DNA from: Candidatus Omnitrophota bacterium
GTDB taxonomy: Bacteria; Omnitrophota; Koll11; Gygaellales; Profunditerraquicolaceae
NCBI GenBank assembly: GCA_028719045.1
Contig: JAQULD010000072.1
Coordinates: 1-8,290, forward strand
DNA: 8,290 bases
Reading direction: 5' to 3'
The notes below the pieces were generated by a model. It was given only the letters and a program-made list of their open reading frames with translations. It did no database searches and was not told the origin of the DNA. The stretch's first letter is position 1. Every line of letters starts with the position of its first letter. This document shows, piece by piece, positions 1-6,623 of this stretch. The position numbers and the translations under genes are program-made.

Positions 1-1065
1 GACCGCCTGCTGGCAAAACGCGAGCCCCTCGTCATTTTCTTCCTTGATCTTGGAGGCGACCCACTGCGCCTCTTCGTAGATATCGTTAAAGAATAAAAGC
101 TGCGGTTTTTGCATGGTATGCCTTTTTACCGCGATCAGGTGCTTGGGGTATTTTTTCCGCATATCTTCGAGGACGGCGTTGGCGACATCAAGGATCGTCT
201 GGCTGCTGCGGTAATTTTCTTCCAGTTTTATGATCTTGCAGCCCGGGAACCTCTTCGGGAAATCCATGATATTCTCGTGGGAAGCGCCGCGGAAACTGTA
301 TATGCTCTGGGCGTCGTCTCCCACGGCCATGATATTTTTGTTATTTTTCGCCAATAAATAAGCGATGTCCGCCTGGAGGAGGTTCGTGTCCTGGTATTCA
401 TCGACCATGACGTATTTGTATTTTTCCGATAAGGCGTCGGTAATTTCCTTGTGCCTGGCGAGCAGGTTCCTAAGGTAGACCAGCAGATCGTCATAGTCCA
501 TGTACCCTTTTTCTATCTTGTACCTGGCATAATTCTGTTTTATCTTTTCGATGTCCGCCGCGTAATCCAGGAAATTGGGATATTCGCTTTCCAGTATCTC
601 CTCCACCGGCTTGTTCTTGTTCACGCACATGCTGATTATGCTTTTTAAGGTGTCTTTCTTGGGGAACCTTTTATCCTGGTTAAAGACCCCGCATTTGCTG
701 CTGGCGATATGGACCGCTTCTTCCGCGTCCGATTCGTCTATGACGGTAAAATTATTGAACCCGATGAGCGCGGAATATTTCTTCAATACCTTATAGGCGA
801 AAGAGTGGAACGTGCCCCCTTCCACCCCGGCGCATCTTATATCGTGGCGGCCGGCGCGCGAGAGCATTTCTTTCGCCGCCCTCTTGGTAAAAGTAAGAAG
901 CAATATGGAATGCGGGTTTACATTATTCTGTAAAAGATAAAGGACGCGGTATTCGATTACGCGGGTCTTGCCGGAACCCGCTCCGGCGATGACCAGGACA
1001 GGGCCGTCAATATTGGTTACAGCTTCCAGCTGCGAGGGGTTTAGTTGTTCGGAAAAATCGATCAT
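1..1065 (-). CDS. UvrD/PcrA-type superfamily 1A DNA helicase, 3'-truncated by the window edge
   Basis: This is an ATP-driven 3'-5' DNA helicase of the UvrD/Rep/PcrA group, probably acting in repair or replication restart. The 355 codons in the window read through without a break and cover about half of a usual ~700-residue protein. Visible motifs in order are a Q-motif-like LNPSQLEAV (8-16), Walker A AGAGSGKT (27-34), motif Ia LLTFTKRAAKEM (55-66), GTFHSFA (84-90), MDYDDLL (189-195), the Walker B/DExx motif VDEYQDTN (221-228), motif III VGDDAQSIYSFRGA (248-261) and motif IV-like LEENYRSSQ (281-289). The C-terminal 2A/2B domains and motifs V-VI lie outside. The ATG is preceded directly by an in-frame TAG, so it is the first possible ATG; no clear Shine-Dalgarno is seen. 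It follows the DUF192 gene by 24 bases and is probably the last or a late gene of the dnaG-rpoD unit. VGDDAQSIYSFRGA differs from the common PcrA form (VGDDDQSIY-RWRGA), so I do not choose between uvrD, pcrA and rep. Confidence 0.93.
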   Translation of the reverse strand, partial: MIDFSEQLNPSQLEAVTNIDGPVLVIAGAGSGKTRVIEYRVLYLLQNNVNPHSILLLTFTKRAAKEMLSRAGRHDIRCAGVEGGTFHSFAYKVLKKYSALIGFNNFTVIDESDAEEAVHIASSKCGVFNQDKRFPKKDTLKSIISMCVNKNKPVEEILESEYPNFLDYAADIEKIKQNYARYKIEKGYMDYDDLLVYLRNLLARHKEITDALSEKYKYVMVDEYQDTNLLQADIAYLLAKNNKNIMAVGDDAQSIYSFRGASHENIMDFPKRFPGCKIIKLEENYRSSQTILDVANAVLEDMRKKYPKHLIAVKRHTMQKPQLLFFNDIYEEAQWVASKIKEENDEGLAFCQQAV

Positions 1066-1089
1066 CTATGGCAGTAATTAGATATTGCG

Positions 1090-1509
1090 TTACTTGAATT
1101 TTACTTTATCGCTCACCTTGATATTGTGCTTTGCCGCGAATCCCGCGTTAACTTCCAGGACATATTTTACTTTTTCTCCGGAGGCGACAGTCGGGCAATA
1201 ATCACCGGAGCAAGGCGGGACATCCGTGATAATAGCGGATACTTTCTTGTCCTCTCCTATCCAGATAAAATCCAGGGGAAACCGCATGTTCTTCATCCAA
1301 AACGCATACCGCTCCTGCCTCGGGAATACGAACAACATCCCGCAGTCAGGGCAAAGGCTCTCCCGGAACATAAGCCCCTGCCGCCTTTTTTCCTGGCTGT
1401 CGGCGACCTCCGATTTAACATAAACTTTGCCAAAACAGACCCTTGTTGCTTCGGAGGAAACGCAGCCGGACAACAATAAAAAGACCGCGAGGGTTATTAA
1501 CTTACGCAT
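1090..1509 (-). CDS. DUF192-family lipoprotein
   Basis: This 139-residue protein has an N-terminal lipoprotein signal peptide: MRK, a hydrophobic stretch (4-13) and a lipobox LSGC with the lipidated Cys at 16. Residue +2 is Val, so by the E. coli Lol rule it would go to the outer membrane if the cell has one. The rest is a DUF192 domain, recognised by RRQGLMFRESL (42-52), GMLFVFP (57-63), FWMKNMRFPLDFIWI (70-84) and VLEVNAG (117-123). The biochemical role of DUF192 is unknown; proteins are usually small, exported and single-domain. The mature part carries paired cysteines C53/C56 (CPDC) and C100/C105, plus C25, which could form disulfides or a metal site (inference). It sits 39 bases after rpoD and 24 before the helicase gene and is probably co-transcribed. 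No Shine-Dalgarno is evident; the start is fixed by the signal peptide. Confidence 0.9.
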   Translation of the reverse strand: MRKLITLAVFLLLSGCVSSEATRVCFGKVYVKSEVADSQEKRRQGLMFRESLCPDCGMLFVFPRQERYAFWMKNMRFPLDFIWIGEDKKVSAIITDVPPCSGDYCPTVASGEKVKYVLEVNAGFAAKHNIKVSDKVKFK

Positions 1510-1548
1510 ACGGTAATATTGTGGAAGTATCGGATTGGATCCGCTGTA

Positions 1549-3096
1549 TTAGTACTCGCGTTCGTGCGCCAGGCTCATATCCAGGAATGCGCGCAGCCTG
1601 CGCGAGCGGGTAGGATGCCTTAGTTTTTTCAATACCTTGGCTTCGATCTGGCGGATTCTCTCGCGCGTGACTTTGAAGATATTGCCTACTTCTTCCAGCG
1701 TGCGCGGGCAGCCGTCGCTTATACCGAAACGCAGGATCAATATTTTTTTCTCCTTGTCGGTAAGCGTCTCCAGTATCGAATCCATCTCTTCTTTTAACAT
1801 GCTCCTTACGGCTGTATTTGCCGGAGAAGTCGCCCTTTTGTCCTGTATAAAATCGCCGAAATTGGTATCGCCTTCATCCCCGATAGGCATCTGCAGGGAA
1901 ATCGGTTTCTGGGCGAATTTAAGGATGGCCTTCACTTTGTCCTGGGACAACCTCATTTTGTAAGCGATCTCTTCAGGCCTGGGTTCACGGTCGTTTTCCT
2001 GAAGGAAAATCCGCGAAAAGCGGATTATCTTATTTATCGTTTCGGTCATATGCACCGGGATCCTGATGGTGCGCGCCTGGTCTGCGATCGCGCGCGTAAT
2101 AGCCTGACGGATCCACCAGGTAGCGTACGTGGAAAATTTGTAGCCTCTCTTATATTCGAACTTTTCCACCGCGCGCATAAGGCCGATATTGCCTTCCTGG
2201 ATGAGGTCAAGGAAAGACAAGCCGCGGTTATTATATTTCTTGGCTATGCTTACCACCAGGCGCAGGTTAGCTTCCACCAGCCGCTCCTTGGCGTAATTAA
2301 ACCTCGAATGAGTATATTTTATGACCTTCTGTTTTTCCTTCAGGTCAGCGTACGGCTCGCAGAGCTTTTTTAATATTTCTTTCTTGCGTAAACGGTCCGG
2401 CCTTTTCTGGCGCTCGAGATAATCCAGCTCTTTCACCAGACGGCTGAGCCTGTGGACAATGGCCTCTGTGACAGAGGTAGTAAAATTAAACGAACGGATG
2501 AGCATTATCGTTTTCGACTGGCTCTGGGTGCTCCTTATCCTGTCCGCTGTCTTTTTAAACCTCTTCAGTATGCTTTTTGGGCTGGTCTTTAATTCCCCCT
2601 TGATAACTTCTTCCAGGCTTATCTTTTCTTCCAGGGTGTCCTTTACTACGGACAATATCTCGCTGCGCGCAAACCTGGTGGAAAGCGCGGCGTTGACGAA
2701 CTTCGCTTCCGCTTCTTCGATCTTTTTCGCCAAAGCTATTTCTTCGTCGCGGGAAAGCAGGGGTATGGAGCCCATCTGCTTAAGATACATTTTCACCGGG
2801 TCATCCAGCGGGAAAAACTGTTCCTCGGCCTTGGCCTGTTCGGCCAGGAGCTCATCTTTTATGGGATGCGCGTGTTTTTCCACTTCCTGGGCCTCTTCAC
2901 TGTCGATGATCTGGATGTCTTCGTTACCCAGAAGGTCAAAAAGCTGATCGATATCTTCCGAGGAAGAAATGCCTTCCGGCAGCAGGTCGTTTACCTCGTC
3001 ATAGGTAAGATAACCTTTGCGCCGGCCCAACGCGATAATCTTGTCGACCACTTCTTTGTTGTAAATCTTATCCTTAGCGATAACTTTTTTCTTCAT
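1549..3096 (-). CDS. rpoD: RNA polymerase primary sigma factor RpoD (sigma-70/SigA, group 1)
   Basis: This is the housekeeping sigma factor, which directs core RNA polymerase to -10/-35 promoters. The 515 residues show all group 1 regions. Region 1.1 is at about 10-65, with [14 protein letters not shown]. Region 1.2 is at about 97-130 ([22 protein letters not shown]). A charged non-conserved segment spans about 131-265. Regions 2.1-2.4 span about 268-345, including [31 protein letters not shown] and the -10 recognition helix [19 protein letters not shown]. Region 3 follows RTIRIPVHM, with the 3.2 loop around [12 protein letters not shown] (409-420). Region 4 is at about 435-510, with the -35-binding helix-turn-helix [21 protein letters not shown]. 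The non-conserved segment is shorter than that of E. coli sigma-70 but present, unlike short Firmicute SigA. The ATG lies 7 bases after the dnaG stop, implying coupled translation. A nearly consensus sigma-70 promoter heads the operon, so RpoD probably transcribes its own gene. Confidence 0.98.
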   Translation of the reverse strand: MKKKVIAKDKIYNKEVVDKIIALGRRKGYLTYDEVNDLLPEGISSSEDIDQLFDLLGNEDIQIIDSEEAQEVEKHAHPIKDELLAEQAKAEEQFFPLDDPVKMYLKQMGSIPLLSRDEEIALAKKIEEAEAKFVNAALSTRFARSEILSVVKDTLEEKISLEEVIKGELKTSPKSILKRFKKTADRIRSTQSQSKTIMLIRSFNFTTSVTEAIVHRLSRLVKELDYLERQKRPDRLRKKEILKKLCEPYADLKEKQKVIKYTHSRFNYAKERLVEANLRLVVSIAKKYNNRGLSFLDLIQEGNIGLMRAVEKFEYKRGYKFSTYATWWIRQAITRAIADQARTIRIPVHMTETINKIIRFSRIFLQENDREPRPEEIAYKMRLSQDKVKAILKFAQKPISLQMPIGDEGDTNFGDFIQDKRATSPANTAVRSMLKEEMDSILETLTDKEKKILILRFGISDGCPRTLEEVGNIFKVTRERIRQIEAKVLKKLRHPTRSRRLRAFLDMSLAHEREY

Positions 3097-3099
3097 CTG

Positions 3100-3106
3100 C
3101 CCCTTA
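3100..3106 (-). promoter_or_regulatory. Ribosome binding site of rpoD overlapping the dnaG stop codon
   Basis: On the minus strand the dnaG stop TAA runs into GGGG, giving TAAGGGG followed by CAG and the rpoD ATG. TAAGG matches the 5' part of the Shine-Dalgarno consensus. The site supports the chosen rpoD start and a ribosome hand-over from dnaG to rpoD. Confidence 0.6.
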
Positions 3107-4891
3107 CCTTTTTTTGGTTAAATGATGAAATTCCTGAATAAGCCGCTGGACTTCTTCCTCATTGCCTGAGTCCTGCGCTGTCTTTATCTGTTTATGCAAA
3201 TGTTCTTTTTCACGCACCAGCTTCCTTGATTTAAGGCGCTTGATGCAATCCTGGGCGACCCTTTCTTTCTCCTCATCCGATGACGCTTCCGCCATAAACG
3301 CGGATTCGCAGACCAGCTGCAAGATACCGGCGTCCTGGAGCTGATTCACCAGGTGGCGCGGCTCCACGGGTTTGCCGGAATCCGTAAGCTCATAGATAAG
3401 TGATACAACGTTAGAAATTCTTTCGTCCTGAAAATCAGCGGGCTCAAGATTTTCTTTTACCCGGTTAATAAAATTATCGCCTTCCATCATCAATTTTATC
3501 AAAAGCTTCTCTGTGGGATTTATGGTTAAAGCCTTGTCCCTCTGAAGGCCCGCCGCCGGTTCGGAATAAGTCTTTTCTTCTTTTATCTTGGCTATTTCCG
3601 CGAACAACGCCTCTTCCTTAATGTTCAGTTCCCCGGAAAGCTTCCTTAAATATTCCGATCTTATGATCTCGTTCTTAAACTTGTTTATGCTGGAAAGCAT
3701 CGCTACGCATATTTGAGCTTTGCCTTCGGTGTCTTTGGCATTGTGGACGGCTTTCAGGGCCTTAAGCTTGTAATCAAATATGTTATCCGCCTTCTCCACT
3801 TTTTCCCTGAAGTCCGCGATGCCGTGTTTGCGCACGAATAAATCCGGGTCAAACCCCTCAGGCAAAGAAACCACCTTCACGTTCATTTCTTCTTCAATGA
3901 ACATATCCAGGGTCCTTATTGTTGCCATTTGCCCCGCGGAGTCGCCGTCATAGACCATTACCACATTATGAGTGTAGCGCTTGATAAGCCTTATCTGTTC
4001 GGTGGTAAGCGCGGTGCCGCAGGAAGCGACTAGGTTTTGCAGACCTTCCTGATAAGGCATGATAAAATCGAAATACCCTTCCACCACCACGACAAAATCA
4101 GCCTGCCTTATGGCCTCTTTGGCCAGGTCCAGGCCGTATAGGTTTTTCCCCTTTACGTAAATCGCGGTCTCCGGAGAATTGACGTATTTCGGAGCCGAAT
4201 CTCCGGCAGGAGGCTTGTTGACGCTTTCAGGAATAAGCCTGGCCCCGAACGCGATGACCCTGGATTTCATATCAGAGATCGGAAAAATAATCTTATGCCT
4301 GAACCTGTCGTAAAACCCACCTGAGCTTTTCGCTATCGCCAGGCCCGCTTTTTCCAGTAAAGGCAGGTCTATTTTTTTCGCCTTAAAATATTCCGTAAGG
4401 CCATCCCATTTATCGGGCGCGTACCCTAATTTCAATAATTTCGCGGTTTCAGGTTTTATCCCTCTCTTGGCCAGGTAACTCTTCGCCTCGGCTGCTCCGG
4501 CATTAAAATTGTTCTGGTAAAAAAGCGCGGCAAATTCGTTTACTTTATAAAGCCGGGTAATTAGCCCTTCCGCGCGGGAATCCTGTTTATTGGCCGCAGG
4601 CAGCTCGACGCCTACTTTCTTGGCGAGCATGGCAACCGCTTCCTGAAATTCCAGGCGCTCGTATTGCATCAGGAAATTAAAAGCGTTTCCTCCCGCCGCG
4701 CAGCCGAAACAGTGGTAGATCTGCCTGTCGGGAGAAACCACAAAAGACGGGGTCTTCTCATGATGAAAAGGACAAACCGCCTTGAAATTCCTGCCCGCCC
4801 GTTTAAGGGGAATATACCCTGAGATAAGCTCGACTATATCAACGCGGGCGAGTATATCATCAAGAATATTTTCCGGGATATGGATGGCCAT
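3104..4891 (-). CDS. dnaG: DNA primase DnaG
   Basis: DnaG synthesises the RNA primers for leading- and lagging-strand replication and normally works with the replicative helicase DnaB. The 595 residues match the family's usual length of about 580-650. The N-terminal CHC2 zinc-binding domain has ligands C40, H43, C61 and C64 (CPFH ... CFGC) around the conserved EKTPSF. The catalytic core includes [12 protein letters not shown] (196-207). The TOPRIM fold carries EGYFDF (E271), CGTALT (291-296) and YDGDSAG (D315 and D317), which are the expected Mg2+-binding acidic residues. The C-terminal part (about 455-595), ending in charged helices, is the place of the DnaB-interacting domain but is poorly conserved. 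The start fits the family N-terminus ([19 protein letters not shown]). No Shine-Dalgarno is seen in front of it. A 62-base gap with a strong palindrome separates it from the upstream NIF3 gene; rpoD follows after 7 bases. Confidence 0.98.
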   Translation of the reverse strand: MAIHIPENILDDILARVDIVELISGYIPLKRAGRNFKAVCPFHHEKTPSFVVSPDRQIYHCFGCAAGGNAFNFLMQYERLEFQEAVAMLAKKVGVELPAANKQDSRAEGLITRLYKVNEFAALFYQNNFNAGAAEAKSYLAKRGIKPETAKLLKLGYAPDKWDGLTEYFKAKKIDLPLLEKAGLAIAKSSGGFYDRFRHKIIFPISDMKSRVIAFGARLIPESVNKPPAGDSAPKYVNSPETAIYVKGKNLYGLDLAKEAIRQADFVVVVEGYFDFIMPYQEGLQNLVASCGTALTTEQIRLIKRYTHNVVMVYDGDSAGQMATIRTLDMFIEEEMNVKVVSLPEGFDPDLFVRKHGIADFREKVEKADNIFDYKLKALKAVHNAKDTEGKAQICVAMLSSINKFKNEIIRSEYLRKLSGELNIKEEALFAEIAKIKEEKTYSEPAAGLQRDKALTINPTEKLLIKLMMEGDNFINRVKENLEPADFQDERISNVVSLIYELTDSGKPVEPRHLVNQLQDAGILQLVCESAFMAEASSDEEKERVAQDCIKRLKSRKLVREKEHLHKQIKTAQDSGNEEEVQRLIQEFHHLTKKR

Positions 4892-4894
4892 TTA

Positions 4895-4923
4895 TTTAAA
4901 ATCTATTTTGAAAGCGTTTTCAA
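4895..4923 (-). promoter_or_regulatory. Possible internal promoter for dnaG-rpoD
   Basis: On the minus strand TTGAAA (4918-4923, 5/6 to the -35 consensus) is followed after exactly 17 bases by TTTAAA (4895-4900, about 4/6 to the -10 consensus). If real, transcription would begin at or just inside the dnaG ATG, giving a nearly leaderless mRNA, in line with the missing Shine-Dalgarno. The AT-rich context makes a chance match possible, so this is weak. Confidence 0.3.
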
Positions 4924-4926
4924 AAT
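4905..4926. promoter_or_regulatory. Palindromic operator-like site before dnaG (LacI/CcpA type)
   Basis: The arms ATTTTGAAA (4905-4913) and TTTCAAAAT (4918-4926) are a perfect 9-bp inverted repeat around GCGT. The core TTGAAAGCGTTTTCA fits the published catabolite-responsive-element pattern WTGNAANCGNWNNCW, and similar A/T-flanked sites with a central CG are typical for LacI/GalR-family regulators. It lies 14-35 bases upstream of the dnaG start and overlaps the possible -35 and spacer of an internal promoter, the classic place for a repressor site. As RNA it could form a weak AT-rich hairpin, but no uridine run follows directly, so a terminator is less likely. No regulator gene is present in the window. 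Confidence 0.45.
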
Positions 4927-4953
4927 CCTTTAAAAAAAATCTTTAGAGCCCGC

Positions 4954-5826
4954 TTAATTCCTTCTAAACCTGCGAAAACCCGAACACTCCACCACTTCCA
5001 TGCGCTCCTCTTTTTCTATCCTGTCCAAAAGAAGATTTAAACCCAGGGTATCAGATGAAATATGCCCGGCGATCACGACATTGAGATTAGCGTCTTTGAC
5101 GTTTTTTAAATGCTCTTCCCCGAGGTGCATCGAAATAAGGGTCCTGACACCCGCTTTATACAGTTTGTCGTAGACATCTTTATGGCCTTCAGTGCCCCCG
5201 GTCATTTCTACGAAAACCTTTCCCACCGGCCTTCGCGGGCTGCCCATGATTATTTTCGGCCCGGCCATATTTTTCTTAGCCTCAGCATACTCGGGAATAC
5301 CTTCCAATATATCGATAATGTCCGCTGTCTTCTTGGGCCTGGTCTTTCCCATGAGTTCCTGGATAAAACTTGCCACGTGGTTGTCCGCCGGCGTATGCGC
5401 GCACATAAACGGGATGTCCAGAAGTTTTGCCGCGTCCACCGCGCGCATGTGGTTGGCGGGAAGAAGGCTTCTTTCCACCTGCCTGATCCTTTCTTCCAAC
5501 AACCCCCTGGCCACACTTTCCGATACACCCGCTTCGATCAAAGTATCGACCTGAAGCTTCATAACCCCGTATAATCCGGCGAAAGCGGCGCCTTCGGGAT
5601 GATGCGCTAAAACCAGGTCCAGCCCTTGTTTCTCGCGGATCTTTTCGGCCAGCATTATCTCCGGGCCCTCTATATCGATGCCCACCATTATTTTATTAAC
5701 TTCGGTCGCGGGCCTGCCGTAGAGGATAGCCGAATCCGAATAAGATTTGATATCCTTTTTCTTTTTCCGCGGGTCTTTATCGATTCCGAACCGCAGGACA
5801 AGATCATAGAAGCGGGATAATTTCAT
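4954..5826 (-). CDS. NIF3/DUF34 (YbgI/YqfO-like) metal-binding protein
   Basis: The 290 residues resemble the NIF3-like (DUF34, GTP cyclohydrolase I type 2-like) family of cytoplasmic metal-dependent proteins whose true reaction is uncertain. Features seen are MVGIDIEGPEIMLAEKI (47-63), the paired-histidine metal motif LAHHPEG (73-79), CAHTPADNH (142-150), a glycine-rich stretch with His MTGGTEGHKD (208-217) and the late motif AGHISSDTLGLNLLLD (253-268). H75, H76, H255 and D259 are candidates for the dinuclear metal site; H144, D148 and H150 are further candidates. The spacing is not textbook: YbgI/YqfO proteins usually carry a clear GHxxxE near the end, here GHISSD. Its start is 3 bases after the cvpA stop, so the two are translationally linked. 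A nif3 homologue (yqfO) also lies close to dnaG-sigA in Bacillus, which supports the assignment by context. Confidence 0.8.
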   Translation of the reverse strand: MKLSRFYDLVLRFGIDKDPRKKKKDIKSYSDSAILYGRPATEVNKIMVGIDIEGPEIMLAEKIREKQGLDLVLAHHPEGAAFAGLYGVMKLQVDTLIEAGVSESVARGLLEERIRQVERSLLPANHMRAVDAAKLLDIPFMCAHTPADNHVASFIQELMGKTRPKKTADIIDILEGIPEYAEAKKNMAGPKIIMGSPRRPVGKVFVEMTGGTEGHKDVYDKLYKAGVRTLISMHLGEEHLKNVKDANLNVVIAGHISSDTLGLNLLLDRIEKEERMEVVECSGFRRFRRN

Positions 5827-5829
5827 ACC

Positions 5830-6402
5830 CTAGAATTTTTCCTGTACCTCGTTTACTGTTTTATTAAATTTTTCGTGGCTCATAAACTTAGACATTATGT
5901 TGTTCCAGAGCCAGCTGTAAGTGGTAGGGCTTACTTTAAAAAGATAATTTCCCGAATAAGAACGATGCACGCTATCTTTCAAATAACCTACTGTGGATAT
6001 CGCAAGCGCGTAAGCGATGAGGCCGGCGAGTAAATAGGCTCTCGCGAGGCTCAAGATACACCCGCCCCATTTATTCAACTTCGGCACCGCCTCCATCTTT
6101 AAAAAACGCGCGAATACTTCGCGGAGCACTATGAAAAAAAGGTAACCAAGGCATGCGAGAATAACGAAAGATATAAGGTCAAGGAATTCCAGGGGGATTA
6201 TCCGCAAGTTCATGTTATCCCTGGCTATATCGGAGAACATCGTGTAATAATGCAGGGAAAGGTAAATGGCCAGGATCGTTCCCGGAAGCTTGAAAAGTTC
6301 GGCGGGGAAACCTTGCTTTATCCCGATATAACAAATCCTCGCGGCAAGAACCAGCACAAGGATATCAACCCAATTGAACTGCCTTACTATATCTATAACC
6401 AT
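5830..6402 (-). CDS. CvpA-family inner membrane protein
   Basis: This 190-residue protein has the pattern of the CvpA (colicin V production) family. The typical opening FNWVDILVLVLAARICYIGIKQGFPAEL (9-36, quoted for its NWVDI and GxxxGF-like turn) is followed by a second hydrophobic segment (about 37-53). A third (about 74-95) and fourth (about 114-138) surround a short basic loop, and a soluble amphipathic C-terminal tail of about 50 residues ends the protein. Four membrane spans are therefore likely. CvpA proteins are linked to colicin V export, envelope homeostasis and stress tolerance, without a defined activity. It is the first gene of the unit, about 42 bases behind the predicted transcription start. 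The leader is AT-rich and shows no Shine-Dalgarno, so the ATG is chosen by fit to the family N-terminus. Confidence 0.8.
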   Translation of the reverse strand: MVIDIVRQFNWVDILVLVLAARICYIGIKQGFPAELFKLPGTILAIYLSLHYYTMFSDIARDNMNLRIIPLEFLDLISFVILACLGYLFFIVLREVFARFLKMEAVPKLNKWGGCILSLARAYLLAGLIAYALAISTVGYLKDSVHRSYSGNYLFKVSPTTYSWLWNNIMSKFMSHEKFNKTVNEVQEKF

Positions 6403-6451
6403 TTATATGTTAATGATTTCGGGTTTATAAAATTAGAAATAAATCGTTAAA

Positions 6452-6480
6452 AGTATAACATATAAATACCTGATTGTCAA
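6452..6480 (-). promoter_or_regulatory. Sigma-70 promoter of the cvpA-nif3-dnaG-rpoD operon
   Basis: On the minus strand a perfect -35 box TTGACA (6475-6480) is separated by 17 bases from TATACT (6452-6457), one mismatch from TATAAT. Transcription should start near 6445, giving a leader of about 42 bases before the cvpA ATG. The upstream flank (6488-6530) is AT-rich and could act as an UP element. Confidence 0.85.
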
Positions 6481-6520
6481 TGTTTCGCCGGTTACTTAAC
6501 TCTTTTACAATTAAACAGTT

Positions 6521-6545
6521 ATAAAAATATTTCGGGATTGCCCCG
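6521..6545 (-). terminator. Possible weak second terminator behind groEL
   Basis: On the minus strand CGGGG and TCCCG, separated by CAA, can pair (one G-U) and are followed by AAATATTTTT. It lies right behind the strong terminator and might catch read-through before the next promoter. The stem is only five base pairs, so this is tentative. Confidence 0.3.
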
Positions 6546-6550
6546 GGGGT

Positions 6551-6587
6551 AAAAAATATGAGGGCGGCGCAAGATTACGCCGCCCTC
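6551..6587 (-). terminator. Intrinsic terminator of groES-groEL
   Basis: On the minus strand GAGGGCGGCG (6578-6587) and CGCCGCCCTC (6560-6569) form a perfect 10-bp GC-rich stem with an 8-base loop, followed by ATATTTTTT. It begins 37 bases after the groEL stop. This separates the chaperonin operon from the next promoter. Confidence 0.92.
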
Positions 6588-6623
6588 TATATAAATTAAC
6601 CCCGGTTTACACCGGTGTTTACT

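Larger units (their letters stand above)
6403..6623. other. Intergenic region between groEL and the cvpA operon
   Basis: These 221 bases hold the groEL terminator, a possible second terminator, an AT-rich stretch and the promoter of the cvpA-nif3-dnaG-rpoD unit. A 10-bp perfect palindrome ACACCGGTGT (6609-6618) lies just after the groEL stop. I see no small gene on either strand. Confidence 0.8.

Noticed and set aside
228..494. Minus-strand open frame of 88 codons inside the helicase gene
   Set aside because: It lies in another frame of the helicase; the helicase frame carries the conserved DExx and VGDDAQSIY motifs through the same stretch.
1520..1545. Small inverted repeat CGGAT-CCA-ATCCG between rpoD and the DUF192 gene as a terminator
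   Set aside because: The stem is only five base pairs, the loop is three bases and no uridine run follows on the minus strand.
2459..2947. Plus-strand open frame of 162 codons opposite rpoD
   Set aside because: It is antisense to well-conserved rpoD codons, has hydrophobic/serine-rich low-complexity content typical of a shadow frame, and no ribosome binding site or family resemblance.
4905..4926. Palindrome before dnaG as an intrinsic terminator
   Set aside because: The stem is AT-rich and the following bases AGATTTTAAAT do not form a proper uridine tract; an operator-like reading fits better.
5110..5574. Plus-strand open frame of 154 codons opposite the NIF3 gene
   Set aside because: It is a shadow of the intact minus-strand gene; another open frame (5192-5554) overlaps it in a second plus-strand frame, as expected by chance in this composition.
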